From NCBI GenBank assembly GCA_020432045.1, contig JAGQHB010000103.1, positions 1 through 64,000 of the forward strand: DNA of 64,000 nt, in the 5' to 3' direction. The notes beneath the pieces are model-generated. The model had not been told where the DNA came from. It did no database searches and saw only the letters and a list, made by a program, of their open reading frames with translations. Of this stretch, positions 7,850 to 16,296 are shown one piece after another. A program made the translations under genes and the position numbers. Within the stretch, counting starts at the first letter, position 1. Each line of letters begins with the position of its first letter. This stretch comes from Dehalococcoidia bacterium. GTDB taxonomy: Bacteria; Chloroflexota; Dehalococcoidia; Tepidiformales; Tepidiformaceae.

Positions 7850-9067
7850 GTGCCCTTGCGCCAGCCGGGCCCCGGGCCCTGTAATGGCCGCGCATTGACT
7901 GCGGAACTCATCATTTCTGAGGGCGTCGGGCGTCTGCGGCGCGCGATCAGATCCGACCATGGTTCGTGGGCCGACGTCCCGCTGGCTGCTGAGGGGCTGT
8001 GGCCTTCGTGGTCGCCCGATGGCGCGCGCCTCATCGTCACCTGGGCCGGAACCCGCGGAAAAGACGTACGGAGCGCGGTACGGCTCCTCGATGGGGACGG
8101 GCGCGCCATCCGCGACCTCTACGTCTCCGCAGCGGACGGTCCGGCGGTCATCGCCCCGCGTGTGCCGCAATACGCCCGGTGGTCTCCGGGAGGCGACATG
8201 GTTTCCATCGTTGCCGCCGCTGCAGATTCTCTCTCGTTGTATCTCAGCGACCCTGAGGGTGTTTTCACTGCCGACCGCATCGCCAGGGGCGCTCCTATCT
8301 TCCATACGTGGTCCGACGACGGGCGATTCCTTGCGATCCACGCCGGGGCGGAACTGTTGCTGTACCGCGTAGCAGAACGGGAGACGGTGCTGCTCGCTTC
8401 GGAAGCAGTCGGCTTTCGCGCGCCGGTGTTCGTTAGCGGCGGCCTCGCGTACTGCATTGCCGCCGCCGATGGGGTCACACTCGTCTGGCGCGATTTGGAC
8501 GCCAGCGAGTCGCATTCGCTGGCGAGCTACCCGGCGGGTGCCGTCCTACAGCGGAGAGGTGGCCCCGGTGGCGAACTGGCCGTGTCGGTGGCTGCAGGCG
8601 AGGACATGGCCGGTTCGCTCGGTGGAATGTGGGCCCTGGACCCCGGTGGAACAGCGCGGCCCCGGCTGATTGTTCGCGGCCCGTTCAATGCCGCAGCCTG
8701 GTCGCCGGCCGGTGATAAGGTGGCCCTGATCGTGCCCACGCAAATCGGTGATGGACGCTTCGCCGTCAACGTCCACGACGCTGACGGGCGCTTCGACTCG
8801 GCAACTGAAGGGTTTGTCCCGTCGCAAGATATGCGGACCTTCATGAGCTTTTTCGACCAGTACGCGGGGTCGCATCCGGTCTGGTCTCCAGATGGAAGCG
8901 CTCTTGTCGTGTGTGGACGGCTTCCGGGTGACGGTGTTGCCTGGTCGTTCGCAGACCAGCAACGAGATTATGTATGGTACTGGAGTGCTCACCGGGGATC
9001 GCCACTGGAGATGGTCGGCGCCGGCGACGCTGCGTTCTTCGCACCGGAGAACGGAAACGCCCGGTAA
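7850..9067 (+). CDS. TolB/PD40-type beta-propeller protein
   Basis: About 405 residues built of WD40-like PD40 blades. At least five blade motifs are visible: PSWSPDGARLIV, ARWSPGGDMVSI, HTWSDDGRFLAI, AAWSPAGDKVAL and PVWSPDGSALVV. Such propellers bind proteins or carbohydrates and are often exported, but no signal peptide or membrane helix can be seen with this start, so the location is unclear. GTG at 7850 is the first usable start; it lacks a ribosome-binding site and the frame stays open a little further upstream, so the N-terminus is uncertain. ctpA follows 83 bp downstream and may be co-transcribed, which would suit a cell-envelope quality-control role. The function is otherwise unknown. 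Confidence 0.72.
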   Translation: MPLRQPGPGPCNGRALTAELIISEGVGRLRRAIRSDHGSWADVPLAAEGLWPSWSPDGARLIVTWAGTRGKDVRSAVRLLDGDGRAIRDLYVSAADGPAVIAPRVPQYARWSPGGDMVSIVAAAADSLSLYLSDPEGVFTADRIARGAPIFHTWSDDGRFLAIHAGAELLLYRVAERETVLLASEAVGFRAPVFVSGGLAYCIAAADGVTLVWRDLDASESHSLASYPAGAVLQRRGGPGGELAVSVAAGEDMAGSLGGMWALDPGGTARPRLIVRGPFNAAAWSPAGDKVALIVPTQIGDGRFAVNVHDADGRFDSATEGFVPSQDMRTFMSFFDQYAGSHPVWSPDGSALVVCGRLPGDGVAWSFADQQRDYVWYWSAHRGSPLEMVGAGDAAFFAPENGNAR

Positions 9068-9150
9068 GTGGCATCGTTGGCGGGTGCCGAGGGCGCCGAT
9101 ACACTCTCCACAACCCATGATCCTTCCGGACAACTGAGAGCCCCCAACCC

Positions 9151-10473
9151 ATGCAAATGCCGGTCAAGCAGGACTCGCCAGGGACGGGTGAGCATGTCGC
9201 TCGCGTCATGGTCATCGTCTTCCTCGCTCTCGCGACACTGATGCTCGCGTTCGCACTAGGATTCGGCGTCCGGGAACTCACGGACGACAGCAGTGGCAGT
9301 GCTTCGCCGGCGGGCGGTTCCGGCGGTTCGAACGGCGTGGCGGCGCCGAATGCGGCCTTTATCGATGAGATCGTGCAGCTGCTCGAGTCCCAGTACGTGG
9401 ACCGCAAGCTGCTCAACACGGACGACCTTCTTGATGCGGCAGTGAACGGAGTCATCACCTCCCTGAACGACCGCGAGACGCATTACATCCCGCCGGAGGA
9501 CCTGAAGGGTGGCGCCCTGGCGCTCGATTCCAGCTACCAGGGCATCGGCGCGAGTGTTTCGGACAGTGCGGGCGAGATTCGCATCGTCGCGCCGTTCCGT
9601 GATTCGCCTGCCGAACAGGCGGGCATCCGCTCCGGTGACGCTATTCTCGAAGTCGACGGTGAGCCGACCGATGGCTGGACCGATTCGATGGCAGTGGAAC
9701 GAATTCGCGGGCCCAAGGGTTCAACGGTCACGCTCACCGTCCGGCACACAGATGGGAGCGTTGAGACGCTGGACATCGTCCGTGGCGAGATCGCCATCGA
9801 TAGCGTGTTCCGCGAGCCGAACCTTGAAATCATCCCGGGAGAGAGCGACAAATCGATCGTGGACCGTACCGGCGCTGTTGTCAGTGATATCTGCTACCTT
9901 GCGATTTCCCAGTTCCATGACAAGACACACCAGGAGCTGATCGACCGGGCTTCTGACATTGAAAAGAGCGGTTGCACGGGCCTCATCCTCGACCTCCGGT
10001 CGAACCCCGGCGGTGGCCTCCAGGCCACGATCGATGTGACCGATGAGTTCCTCGACGAAGGCACGATCATCATTGAACAGGATGCGAATTCGAACCGGCA
10101 GGTCACTTCGGCCAAGAATGGCGGCATCCTGACGAAAATCAAGATGGTGACCCTCGTGGATGCGGGCAGTGCGTCAGGCGCCGAAGTCCTCGCCGCCGCT
10201 CTCCATGACAATCGGCGTAGCACGACCATGGGCGCCCAGACGTTCGGGAAGGGGACCGTAAACCGCCTCTTCCCGCTGCAGAGCTGCGGCAACCCCGACG
10301 ACTGCGGGGCGGTGTACATGAGCGTTGGCCGCTGGCTCACCCCGAATGGCGACCTCATCGAGGGCCTTGGCATCGTCCCCGATGTAGCGATCGAGATGAC
10401 CGCGGAGCAATACGTCGATGAGGGCGACGTACAGATATTCGCCGCGATCGACTTTCTGCGTCAGAAGCCCTAG
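9151..10473 (+). CDS. ctpA: C-terminal processing serine protease (S41 family, PDZ)
   Basis: Membrane-anchored, extracytoplasmic protease of 440 residues that degrades or trims proteins from their C-termini. Order: N-terminal TM helix (about 18-40), Gly/Ser-rich linker, helical domain, PDZ (about 125-210, GIGASV and AGIRSGDAILEVDG), then the S41 catalytic domain with the carboxylate-binding LDLRSNPGGGL, nucleophile S342 in DAGSASGAEV and K367 in TFGKGT. The 25-residue Ser-Lys spacing matches E. coli Tsp. A CGNPDDC segment after the Lys could form a disulfide outside the cell. Start: ATG at 9151 (second ATG two codons on); no strong ribosome-binding site. A hairpin terminator follows. Confidence 0.95.
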   Translation: MQMPVKQDSPGTGEHVARVMVIVFLALATLMLAFALGFGVRELTDDSSGSASPAGGSGGSNGVAAPNAAFIDEIVQLLESQYVDRKLLNTDDLLDAAVNGVITSLNDRETHYIPPEDLKGGALALDSSYQGIGASVSDSAGEIRIVAPFRDSPAEQAGIRSGDAILEVDGEPTDGWTDSMAVERIRGPKGSTVTLTVRHTDGSVETLDIVRGEIAIDSVFREPNLEIIPGESDKSIVDRTGAVVSDICYLAISQFHDKTHQELIDRASDIEKSGCTGLILDLRSNPGGGLQATIDVTDEFLDEGTIIIEQDANSNRQVTSAKNGGILTKIKMVTLVDAGSASGAEVLAAALHDNRRSTTMGAQTFGKGTVNRLFPLQSCGNPDDCGAVYMSVGRWLTPNGDLIEGLGIVPDVAIEMTAEQYVDEGDVQIFAAIDFLRQKP

Positions 10474-10500
10474 CACCCTACACTGGGTGCAGCGAACCGG

Positions 10501-10530
10501 CAGAGGGCGTCATCCGGCGCCCTCTGTTTT
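10501..10530 (+). terminator. Rho-independent terminator after ctpA, abutting smpB
   Basis: A 9-bp perfect stem (CAGAGGGCG with CGCCCTCTG, 10501-10509 and 10518-10526), 8-base loop, then TTTTGTT: a textbook intrinsic terminator on the plus strand. It ends only about 15 bp before the smpB start, leaving no room for a downstream promoter. It may therefore act as an attenuator or partial terminator, with smpB depending on read-through. Confidence 0.8.
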
Positions 10531-10545
10531 GTTCCGGACCGGACT

Positions 10546-11034
10546 ATGAGCACCAAGACGAAGGCCAGGCCGAAGACCAGCAGCAACAGCGGCACGATCG
10601 CCCTGAACCGCCGCGCGCACCACGATTTCGAGATCGTCGACCGCGTCGAGTGCGGGATTATGCTGACCGGGTCCGAGGTGAAGTCCGTCCGGGAACATCG
10701 TGTCCAGCTCCAGGGCTCATACGCGCGCATTCGGAACGGCGAGGTCTGGCTCCTCGATGCGCACATCGCTCCCTATGCCAACGCCGGCTATGCGAGCCAT
10801 GAGCCAACGAGAGACCGCAAACTGCTGCTGCACCGAAAAGAGATCACGCGGCTGTCCCAGATGGTCGGTGAGCAAGGGCTGACGCTGATCCCGCTAGCGA
10901 TGTACTTCAAAGGCGGGGTAGCGAAGGTGGAGATCGGGGTCGCCCGAGGACTTCACCATTATGACAAGCGAGAACGCATCGCTGAACGCGACGTGAAACG
11001 GGATGTGCAGCGCGCGTTGCGCAGAAACGCCTAG
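10546..11034 (+). CDS. smpB: SsrA-binding protein SmpB
   Basis: 162-residue OB-fold RNA-binding protein that delivers tmRNA to stalled ribosomes for trans-translation. Family signatures: LNRRAHHDFEIVDRVECGI, LTGSEVKSVREHRVQL, SYARIRNGEVWLLDAHI, RKLLLHRKEI and the C-terminal YDKRERIAERD, followed by a basic tail that enters the A-site channel. The N-terminal 16 residues are Lys/Thr/Ser-rich and likely disordered. A tmRNA (ssrA) gene is often near smpB, but I do not see one here. The stop TAG shares the palindrome CTAG (11031-11034) with the stop of the converging gene. Confidence 0.97.
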   Translation: MSTKTKARPKTSSNSGTIALNRRAHHDFEIVDRVECGIMLTGSEVKSVREHRVQLQGSYARIRNGEVWLLDAHIAPYANAGYASHEPTRDRKLLLHRKEITRLSQMVGEQGLTLIPLAMYFKGGVAKVEIGVARGLHHYDKRERIAERDVKRDVQRALRRNA

Positions 11035-11567
11035 CGTTTCTTCCGGCGGGGTGACGCCGGCTGCGTCGGGAACTGTCCGGCGAGTTCGTCCGGCTGTTCA
11101 ACGCTGACGCGGAGCCGTTGGGCTTTCAGGCCGAACACTCGCGGCACAAGCCAGACTCGGACCTTATCCCGGAGTTCCAGTTCAGTGATTCGCCCGGGCG
11201 CTGAGGCCAGGACGACCGTTGACCCGAACCAGGTGCGGACGCCGAGGCCACCCCACCAGGGATGTTTTGCGGTTCGCGCGGCCACAATCCCTCCGGGCGG
11301 GATAAGCGTGTCAATAAATCCACCGAAGCGAACCCGCGTGCCCTCCGGCCCAACGATGACGCGGGAGGCTGGCATCTGAAATGCAAGGCGGCACAGCCAT
11401 ACGAACACGAGGGCCATGAACGCCGCAGGTATCAGCGCAACCAGGCTACCGTTATCGATGAAGGTCGATACCATTCCGGCTGCCCCGGCGCCGAGCACGA
11501 GCGCGCCAAAGATCAGTACGACCTGAAACAGGCGCATCCAGCGGAACCGGTAGCATGTTTCAGGCAT
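11031..11567 (-). CDS. Two-TM membrane protein, probable PH-like domain
   Basis: 178 residues. Two adjacent TM helices (about 11-33 and 37-60) are followed by a mostly beta region resembling bacterial PH-like membrane domains (SRVIVGPEGTRVRFGGFID, then a strand-rich stretch with Trp-Trp-Gly-Gly) and a Lys/Arg-rich tail. I cannot name a precise family. The ATG at 11567 overlaps the pgk stop in ATGCCTGA, implying translational coupling to pgk; no specific link to glycolysis is evident. The gene converges on smpB with shared stop bases. Confidence 0.7.
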   Translation of the reverse strand: MPETCYRFRWMRLFQVVLIFGALVLGAGAAGMVSTFIDNGSLVALIPAAFMALVFVWLCRLAFQMPASRVIVGPEGTRVRFGGFIDTLIPPGGIVAARTAKHPWWGGLGVRTWFGSTVVLASAPGRITELELRDKVRVWLVPRVFGLKAQRLRVSVEQPDELAGQFPTQPASPRRKKR

Positions 11568-12744
11568 CCGTGAGCGCGGCGACACCGGGCAGCTCGCGGC
11601 CCTCCAGCATTTCAAGTGATGCTCCGCCCCCGGTAGAAACGTGGGTGAACTGGTCCTTTAGTCCGGCTTGCGCGACGACTGCCGCCGTTTCGCCACCGCC
11701 GACGACGGTGGTTGCATCGAGCGCAGCGATAGCGCGAGCGAGGTCGAAAGACCCGTGCGAGAATGGCTCCATCTCGAAGACGCCCATGGGTCCGTTCCAG
11801 ACGACGGCCTTCGCCCGTGCGAGAGCGGTGGTGAACGCAGTGACCGACTGAGGTCCGATATCGAGAATCATGTGCCCGTGCGGTACCGCGCCTACGTCGA
11901 CGGTGGCGGTGGCGGCGTCCGCTGCAAAACGGTCGGCGGTCACGCAGTCCACGGGGAGGTGGACCTCCACACCGCGTTCACGTGCACGGATGATGGTCCT
12001 ACGGGCGGCATCGACCTGTTCGTCTTCTACGAGCGAAGCCTGGACGTCGACGCCCTCGGCTTTCAGGAACGTGTTGGCCATGCCGCCGCCGACGAGGAGG
12101 ATGTCGATCTTCGGCAGGAGATGGTCGATGGCGGGGATCTTGCTGCTCACCTTTGCTCCGCCGACGACGGCTGCAAAGGGGGCCGGAGGATTGGCGACGA
12201 GTTCGCCGAGGTAGCGCACTTCCTTCTCCATGAGCAGTCCCGCGGCTGATGGCAGAAGGCGCGCCACGCCCTCTGTAGAGGCATGCGCGCGGTGCGCAGC
12301 ACCAAAAGCATCGTTCACGTACGCGTCGGCGAGCGATGCCAGTGCGGCCGCGAATGCGGGGTCGTTCTTCTCTTCCTCAGCGTGGAATCGCAGATTTTCG
12401 AGGAGGACGACCGATCCCGCGGGCGCCGACTCGACCAGGGTGCGTACTTCGGGGCCAATGCAGTCAGTGGCTCGAATGACGGGCTTCCCGATCAGCTCGG
12501 AGAGGCGCGTGGCGACCGGGGCGAGGGACTGGGAGAGATCGCGCCCCTTTGGGCGTCCCAGGTGCGAACAGAGGATGACCGTGGCGCCGCGCTCAAGTAG
12601 CTGCCGGATGGTGGGGAGCGATTCGACGATCCGCGTGTCGTCGAGCACCGCTCCTTCGCTGAGCGGCACGTTGAGGTCGGCGCGGACCAGCACCCGCTTC
12701 CCGGCGACGTCGAGGCCAGCCAGAGTACGAAGCCGGCCGCTCAT
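11560..12744 (-). CDS. pgk: Phosphoglycerate kinase
   Basis: 394-residue cytosolic glycolytic enzyme transferring phosphate between 1,3-bisphosphoglycerate and ADP. Diagnostic motifs: RVLVRADLNVPL near the N-terminus, HLGRPKG (substrate-binding His/Arg), VGGAKVSSKI, LLVGGGMANTFL, and the nucleotide-binding VVGGGETAAVV near the C-terminus. The length is normal. Its ATG overlaps the rpiB stop (ATGA), and its own stop overlaps the next gene, so rpiB, pgk and the membrane protein form one coupled transcript. GAPDH is not adjacent, unlike the common gap-pgk arrangement. Confidence 0.98.
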   Translation of the reverse strand: MSGRLRTLAGLDVAGKRVLVRADLNVPLSEGAVLDDTRIVESLPTIRQLLERGATVILCSHLGRPKGRDLSQSLAPVATRLSELIGKPVIRATDCIGPEVRTLVESAPAGSVVLLENLRFHAEEEKNDPAFAAALASLADAYVNDAFGAAHRAHASTEGVARLLPSAAGLLMEKEVRYLGELVANPPAPFAAVVGGAKVSSKIPAIDHLLPKIDILLVGGGMANTFLKAEGVDVQASLVEDEQVDAARRTIIRARERGVEVHLPVDCVTADRFAADAATATVDVGAVPHGHMILDIGPQSVTAFTTALARAKAVVWNGPMGVFEMEPFSHGSFDLARAIAALDATTVVGGGETAAVVAQAGLKDQFTHVSTGGGASLEMLEGRELPGVAALTDA

Positions 12745-13208
12745 GCCCGCGTCGTCTCGCGGGCGATGCCCCGTGCTTCCACGTCCATCATCTTGCCGAC
12801 CCTCCGTTCATGGCGGCCGCCTTCGAACTCCGCCTTGGTGAACGCGCGCAAGATGTCGTCCGCGACGCCGATGCCAGTCTCCCAGCCGCCCAGAGCGAGA
12901 ACGTTTGCGTTGGCGTGCTGCCGCGCCCGGGCAGCACCCCAGCTCGTGTGGCACAGCGCGCAGCGGATACCCGGCACCTTGTTCGCAGTGATGCTGATGC
13001 CGACGCCGTTGCTGCAAATGACGACCCCGAGCGCGGCACGGCCACCGAGGACCGCCTCTGAGACGGCGACGGCGTATTCGGGGTAATCGACGCTTTCGAG
13101 GGAGTAGGTCCCGAGATCCAATACCTCGTGGCCGAGCGTCTTTGCTGTTTCGATCAGGTGTTCCTTCAGAGGAAACCCGGCATGGTCGGAGCCAAATGCC
13201 AGGATCAT
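12741..13208 (-). CDS. rpiB: Ribose-5-phosphate isomerase B (RpiB/LacA family)
   Basis: 155-residue isomerase interconverting ribose 5-phosphate and ribulose 5-phosphate in the pentose phosphate pathway. Seen: the N-terminal GSDHAGFPLKEHL, the DYPEYA segment, the catalytic Cys in VVICSNGVGISITANK (about residue 65), and the RCALCHTSWGAARARQHANANVLALGG block. The usual CGTG(I/T)G is CSNGVG here, a conservative change that keeps the Cys base. The start has no strong ribosome-binding site. It is first in the rpiB-pgk operon and divergent from guaA; ribose phosphate feeds the purine run across the intergenic region. Confidence 0.95.
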   Translation of the reverse strand: MILAFGSDHAGFPLKEHLIETAKTLGHEVLDLGTYSLESVDYPEYAVAVSEAVLGGRAALGVVICSNGVGISITANKVPGIRCALCHTSWGAARARQHANANVLALGGWETGIGVADDILRAFTKAEFEGGRHERRVGKMMDVEARGIARETTRA

Positions 13209-13290
13209 GGTTGCACCGCCTCATCTGTGGGGTCGCTATCAGTATGCCGGTACGACGTCGAGACGATCCACGATCGTGGGCCCGAATTCG

Positions 13291-13319
13291 TTGACCAAAG
13301 TGCGCAGTTCCGCTACGTT
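13291..13319 (+). promoter_or_regulatory. Sigma-70-type promoter of guaA
   Basis: TTGACC at 13291-13296 and TACGTT at 13314-13319 with a 17-bp spacer. Transcription would begin near 13326, about 11 nt before the guaA ATG, leaving almost no leader and no room for a riboswitch. Confidence 0.6.
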
Positions 13320-13336
13320 CGCTGTCTTCACAACCG

Positions 13337-14923
13337 ATGTCTGCGACTGAGAACCTTTCCGAAGCAGTTGAACATGGGGTTGGCGCCCGGCATGAGGCGA
13401 TCGTTGTCCTCGATTTCGGTGCCCAGTACAGCATGCTTATCGCGCGACGTGTCCGGGAGCTGGACACATACTGCGAATTACTTCCCCACGACACGCCCTG
13501 GGAGCAGGTGAAGGACCTCGACCTGCGAGGCATCATCCTTTCGGGCGGACCCGCGAGTGTCTATGAAGATGGCGCGCCACAGGCGCCAGCGTGGGTGTAC
13601 GAGAGCGGCGCTCCGGTCCTTGGCATCTGCTACGGCATGCAGCTCTTTGCGCACCAGCTCGGCGGCCGTGTAGCACCCGGGACGGAGCGGGAGTTCGGGC
13701 CGGCCAGCATCTCCCGCGTGGAACACTCCCAGCTGTTCGAAGGGCTCCCGGACGAGGTGGAAGTGTGGATGAGCCACGGTGACCGCATTGAGACGCTTCC
13801 GCCAGGGTTCGAGGCAATTGCCCGGTCCGCGAACTCGCCCGTCGCCGTCATGGCTGACTTGAAGCGGAAGTACTACGGCCTGCAGTTTCACCCGGAAGTG
13901 GTGCACACCCCACGCGGCAAGGAGATGCTGGCGAACTTCGTGCATGGCGTTTGCGGGTGCCCCGGGACATGGACCCCCGGCAATTTTATCGACGAAACCG
14001 TCGAGGCCATCCGTGCGCAGGTCGGGACCGGCCGCGTGATCTGTGGACTTTCCGGGGGCGTGGATAGCGCGGTCGCGGCAGCACTTGTTCACCGCGCGAT
14101 CGGTGACCAGCTGACCTGCATCTTTGTCGATAACGGCCTGCTTCGCGCGGGTGAAGCCGAGCAGGTCGTGGAGACGTTTGAGCGCCACATGCACATGAAC
14201 CTGGTGCATATCGAGGCGGAGGAGGCGTTTCTCTCGCAGCTGGCAGAAGTGACCAATCCCGAAACGAAGCGCGTCAGGATTGGCAACACGTTCATCCGCA
14301 TCTTCGAACGAGAGTCGCGGAAGATCGACGATGCAAGGTTCCTCTGCCAGGGGACGGTCTATCCCGACGTGATTGAAAGTGCCTCGGCCGGCAAGGGCAG
14401 CGCCAAGATCAAGACACACCACAACGTGGGAGGGCTGCCCCCAGACATGAAGCTGGAGCTCGTGGAACCGCTGCGGCTCCTGTTCAAGGACGAGGTGCGC
14501 AGGATTGGCGAGGCGCTGGGATTGCCGGAAGAGATGGTCTGGCGGCACCCGTTCCCCGGACCCGGACTCGGAATTCGCTGCATCGGCGAAGTCACCAAAG
14601 AACGGCTCGAGATGCTCCGCGGGGCCGACAGGATCGTGATGGACGAGATCGAGCGCGCGGGCCTCTACCGTGAGATCTGGCAGTGCTTCGCCGTGCTGAC
14701 AGATACCAGGACGGTCGGCGTGATGGGCGATTTCCGGACGTATGGCTACGCAGTTGCGATACGTGCGGTGACGGCCGATGACGCGATGACTGCTGACTGG
14801 GCACGGCTCCCACACGACCTTTTGGGCCGCATGGCGAACCGCATCGTCAACGAAGTGCAGGGAGTGAACCGCGTCGTCTACGACATCACCAGTAAGCCTC
14901 CCGGCACCATCGAATGGGAGTAG
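13337..14923 (+). CDS. guaA: GMP synthase, glutamine-hydrolysing
   Basis: 528-residue enzyme converting XMP to GMP using glutamine and ATP. The N-terminal class I amidotransferase has LDFGAQYS, nucleophile C98 in GICYGMQL and the His/Glu pair in [10 protein letters not shown]. The ATP-pyrophosphatase domain carries the PP-loop [16 protein letters not shown], and the C-terminal dimerization domain ends in [14 protein letters not shown], the standard GuaA terminus. The ATG at 13337 gives a slightly extended N-terminus of about 20 residues before the amidotransferase fold. purD begins 38 bp downstream, so guaA probably heads the purine run. Confidence 0.98.
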   Translation: MSATENLSEAVEHGVGARHEAIVVLDFGAQYSMLIARRVRELDTYCELLPHDTPWEQVKDLDLRGIILSGGPASVYEDGAPQAPAWVYESGAPVLGICYGMQLFAHQLGGRVAPGTEREFGPASISRVEHSQLFEGLPDEVEVWMSHGDRIETLPPGFEAIARSANSPVAVMADLKRKYYGLQFHPEVVHTPRGKEMLANFVHGVCGCPGTWTPGNFIDETVEAIRAQVGTGRVICGLSGGVDSAVAAALVHRAIGDQLTCIFVDNGLLRAGEAEQVVETFERHMHMNLVHIEAEEAFLSQLAEVTNPETKRVRIGNTFIRIFERESRKIDDARFLCQGTVYPDVIESASAGKGSAKIKTHHNVGGLPPDMKLELVEPLRLLFKDEVRRIGEALGLPEEMVWRHPFPGPGLGIRCIGEVTKERLEMLRGADRIVMDEIERAGLYREIWQCFAVLTDTRTVGVMGDFRTYGYAVAIRAVTADDAMTADWARLPHDLLGRMANRIVNEVQGVNRVVYDITSKPPGTIEWE

Positions 14924-14961
14924 CCGTCCGGTGCTGATACGCCGTTCGAGACGAAGTCAGC

Positions 14962-16233
14962 ATGGGTAGCCGCGTCCTGCTTGTTGGTGCCGGCGCCCGC
15001 GAGCACGCGATCGCATGGAAGCTGCGGCAGTCGCCGAAAGTTGACGAGATCTTCGTCGCTCCTGGAAACGCGGGGACCGCTGCCGTCGCCACCAACGTGC
15101 CCGTGACCCCTAAGGACATCGACGCCCTCGTCAGGGCCGCAGCTGACCTTCGCATCGACTTCTACCTCGCGACGATGGACGACCCACAGCCGCTTGGGCT
15201 TGTCGATAGGCTCCAGGCGGCCGGCATCCTCTGCTATGGCCCATCGGCGAAGGCGGCACAGCTTGAGTCCAGCAAAGCATGGGCGAAGGCGTTCATGGTG
15301 CGTCATGGAATCCCAGCGGCAGATTCACGCACGTTCTCGGACTACCGCGCAGCGTGCTCCTATGTTGAGTCACGGCCGGACGGGCCCCTGGTTGTGAAGG
15401 CGAGCGGCCTCGCAGCTGGCAAAGGGGCCATGGTCTGCAACGACAGCCGCGAGGTATTGGAGGCGCTGGATATCGCGATGGTCCGCAAGGACTTCGGCGT
15501 TGCCGGCGAAACGGTAGTGATCGAAGAGCGGCTTACCGGCTGGGAAGCGAGCGCCCACGCCTTTTGCGACGGAAAGACCGCTGTGATGATGCCGTACGCG
15601 ACTGACTACAAGCGGGCAGGCGACGGCGATATCGGGCTGAACACCGGGGGGATGGGGTCGTACTCGCCGAGCGCGGGTGTGGATGCCGAACTTGCCCGGG
15701 CTGTGTACGACGCTGTCGTCGCTCCGACCATTGTGGGGATGGCAGAAGAAGGGATTCCGTTCAACGGCACGCTGTTCCCGGGCCTGATGATCACTCCCGG
15801 CGGGCTCCGAGTACTGGAATACAATGCCCGGTTCGGAGACCCCGAAACGCAATCGCTGATGGTCCGCCTTGAATCGGATTTGTTCTCGATCTGCGAGGCG
15901 GCGGCGCAGCAGCGACTGGCTGACGTACCAGTGGTGTGGAGCGACGACGCGTCCGTGTCGGTGGTTCTCGCGAGTGGCGGATACCCCGCAACGTACAAGC
16001 TTGGCTATGTCATCGAAGGGCTGGACGCCGTCGATGACAACGTGCATGTGTTCCACGCGGGGACGAAAGAAGACCCCGGCGGCGTGCTCAGCAACGGCGG
16101 CAGAGTACTGACCGTGACGGCGACCGGGAAGACCATTGCAGAAGCAAGGCTCCGCGCCTATGACAATGCACGGCGGATCCGCTTCGTGGACATGTTCTAC
16201 CGCAAAGACATCGCGGCCGGCATCGATGAATAA
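14962..16233 (+). CDS. purD: Phosphoribosylamine-glycine ligase (GAR synthetase)
   Basis: 423-residue ATP-grasp enzyme for the second step of purine synthesis: phosphoribosylamine plus glycine and ATP gives GAR. N-terminal VLLVGAGAREHAIAWKL and APGNAGTAA, ATP-grasp LVVKASGLAAGKG, EERLTGWEAS, GLNTGGMGSYSP, and the metal/ATP-binding RVLEYNARFGDPETQ are all present. Odd: the near-invariant VGPE-x-PL motif in the phosphoribosylamine-binding domain reads LATMDDPQPLG, so the Gly-Pro-Glu is lost while the following Pro-Leu is kept. No clear Shine-Dalgarno precedes the ATG. purB follows 63 bp later. Confidence 0.95.
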   Translation: MGSRVLLVGAGAREHAIAWKLRQSPKVDEIFVAPGNAGTAAVATNVPVTPKDIDALVRAAADLRIDFYLATMDDPQPLGLVDRLQAAGILCYGPSAKAAQLESSKAWAKAFMVRHGIPAADSRTFSDYRAACSYVESRPDGPLVVKASGLAAGKGAMVCNDSREVLEALDIAMVRKDFGVAGETVVIEERLTGWEASAHAFCDGKTAVMMPYATDYKRAGDGDIGLNTGGMGSYSPSAGVDAELARAVYDAVVAPTIVGMAEEGIPFNGTLFPGLMITPGGLRVLEYNARFGDPETQSLMVRLESDLFSICEAAAQQRLADVPVVWSDDASVSVVLASGGYPATYKLGYVIEGLDAVDDNVHVFHAGTKEDPGGVLSNGGRVLTVTATGKTIAEARLRAYDNARRIRFVDMFYRKDIAAGIDE

Positions 16234-16296
16234 GGCGGGCGGGTCTGGCCCGGTGTGTTCGAACGTCCGCCTTCCCTACCGTATGCTGGGTAAACC

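Noticed and set aside
10474-10545. Possible tmRNA or small RNA gene near smpB
   Set aside because: The spacer is only 72 bp, taken up by a terminator hairpin; no tRNA-like ends or tag-peptide frame are visible.
13209-13336. Purine riboswitch ahead of guaA
   Set aside because: The probable promoter leaves a leader of about 11 nt, too short for an aptamer, and no purine-aptamer core is seen in the gap.
13478-14815. 445-codon minus-strand open frame
   Set aside because: Antisense to guaA across its whole length; composition is that of a shadow frame, with no recognisable motif.
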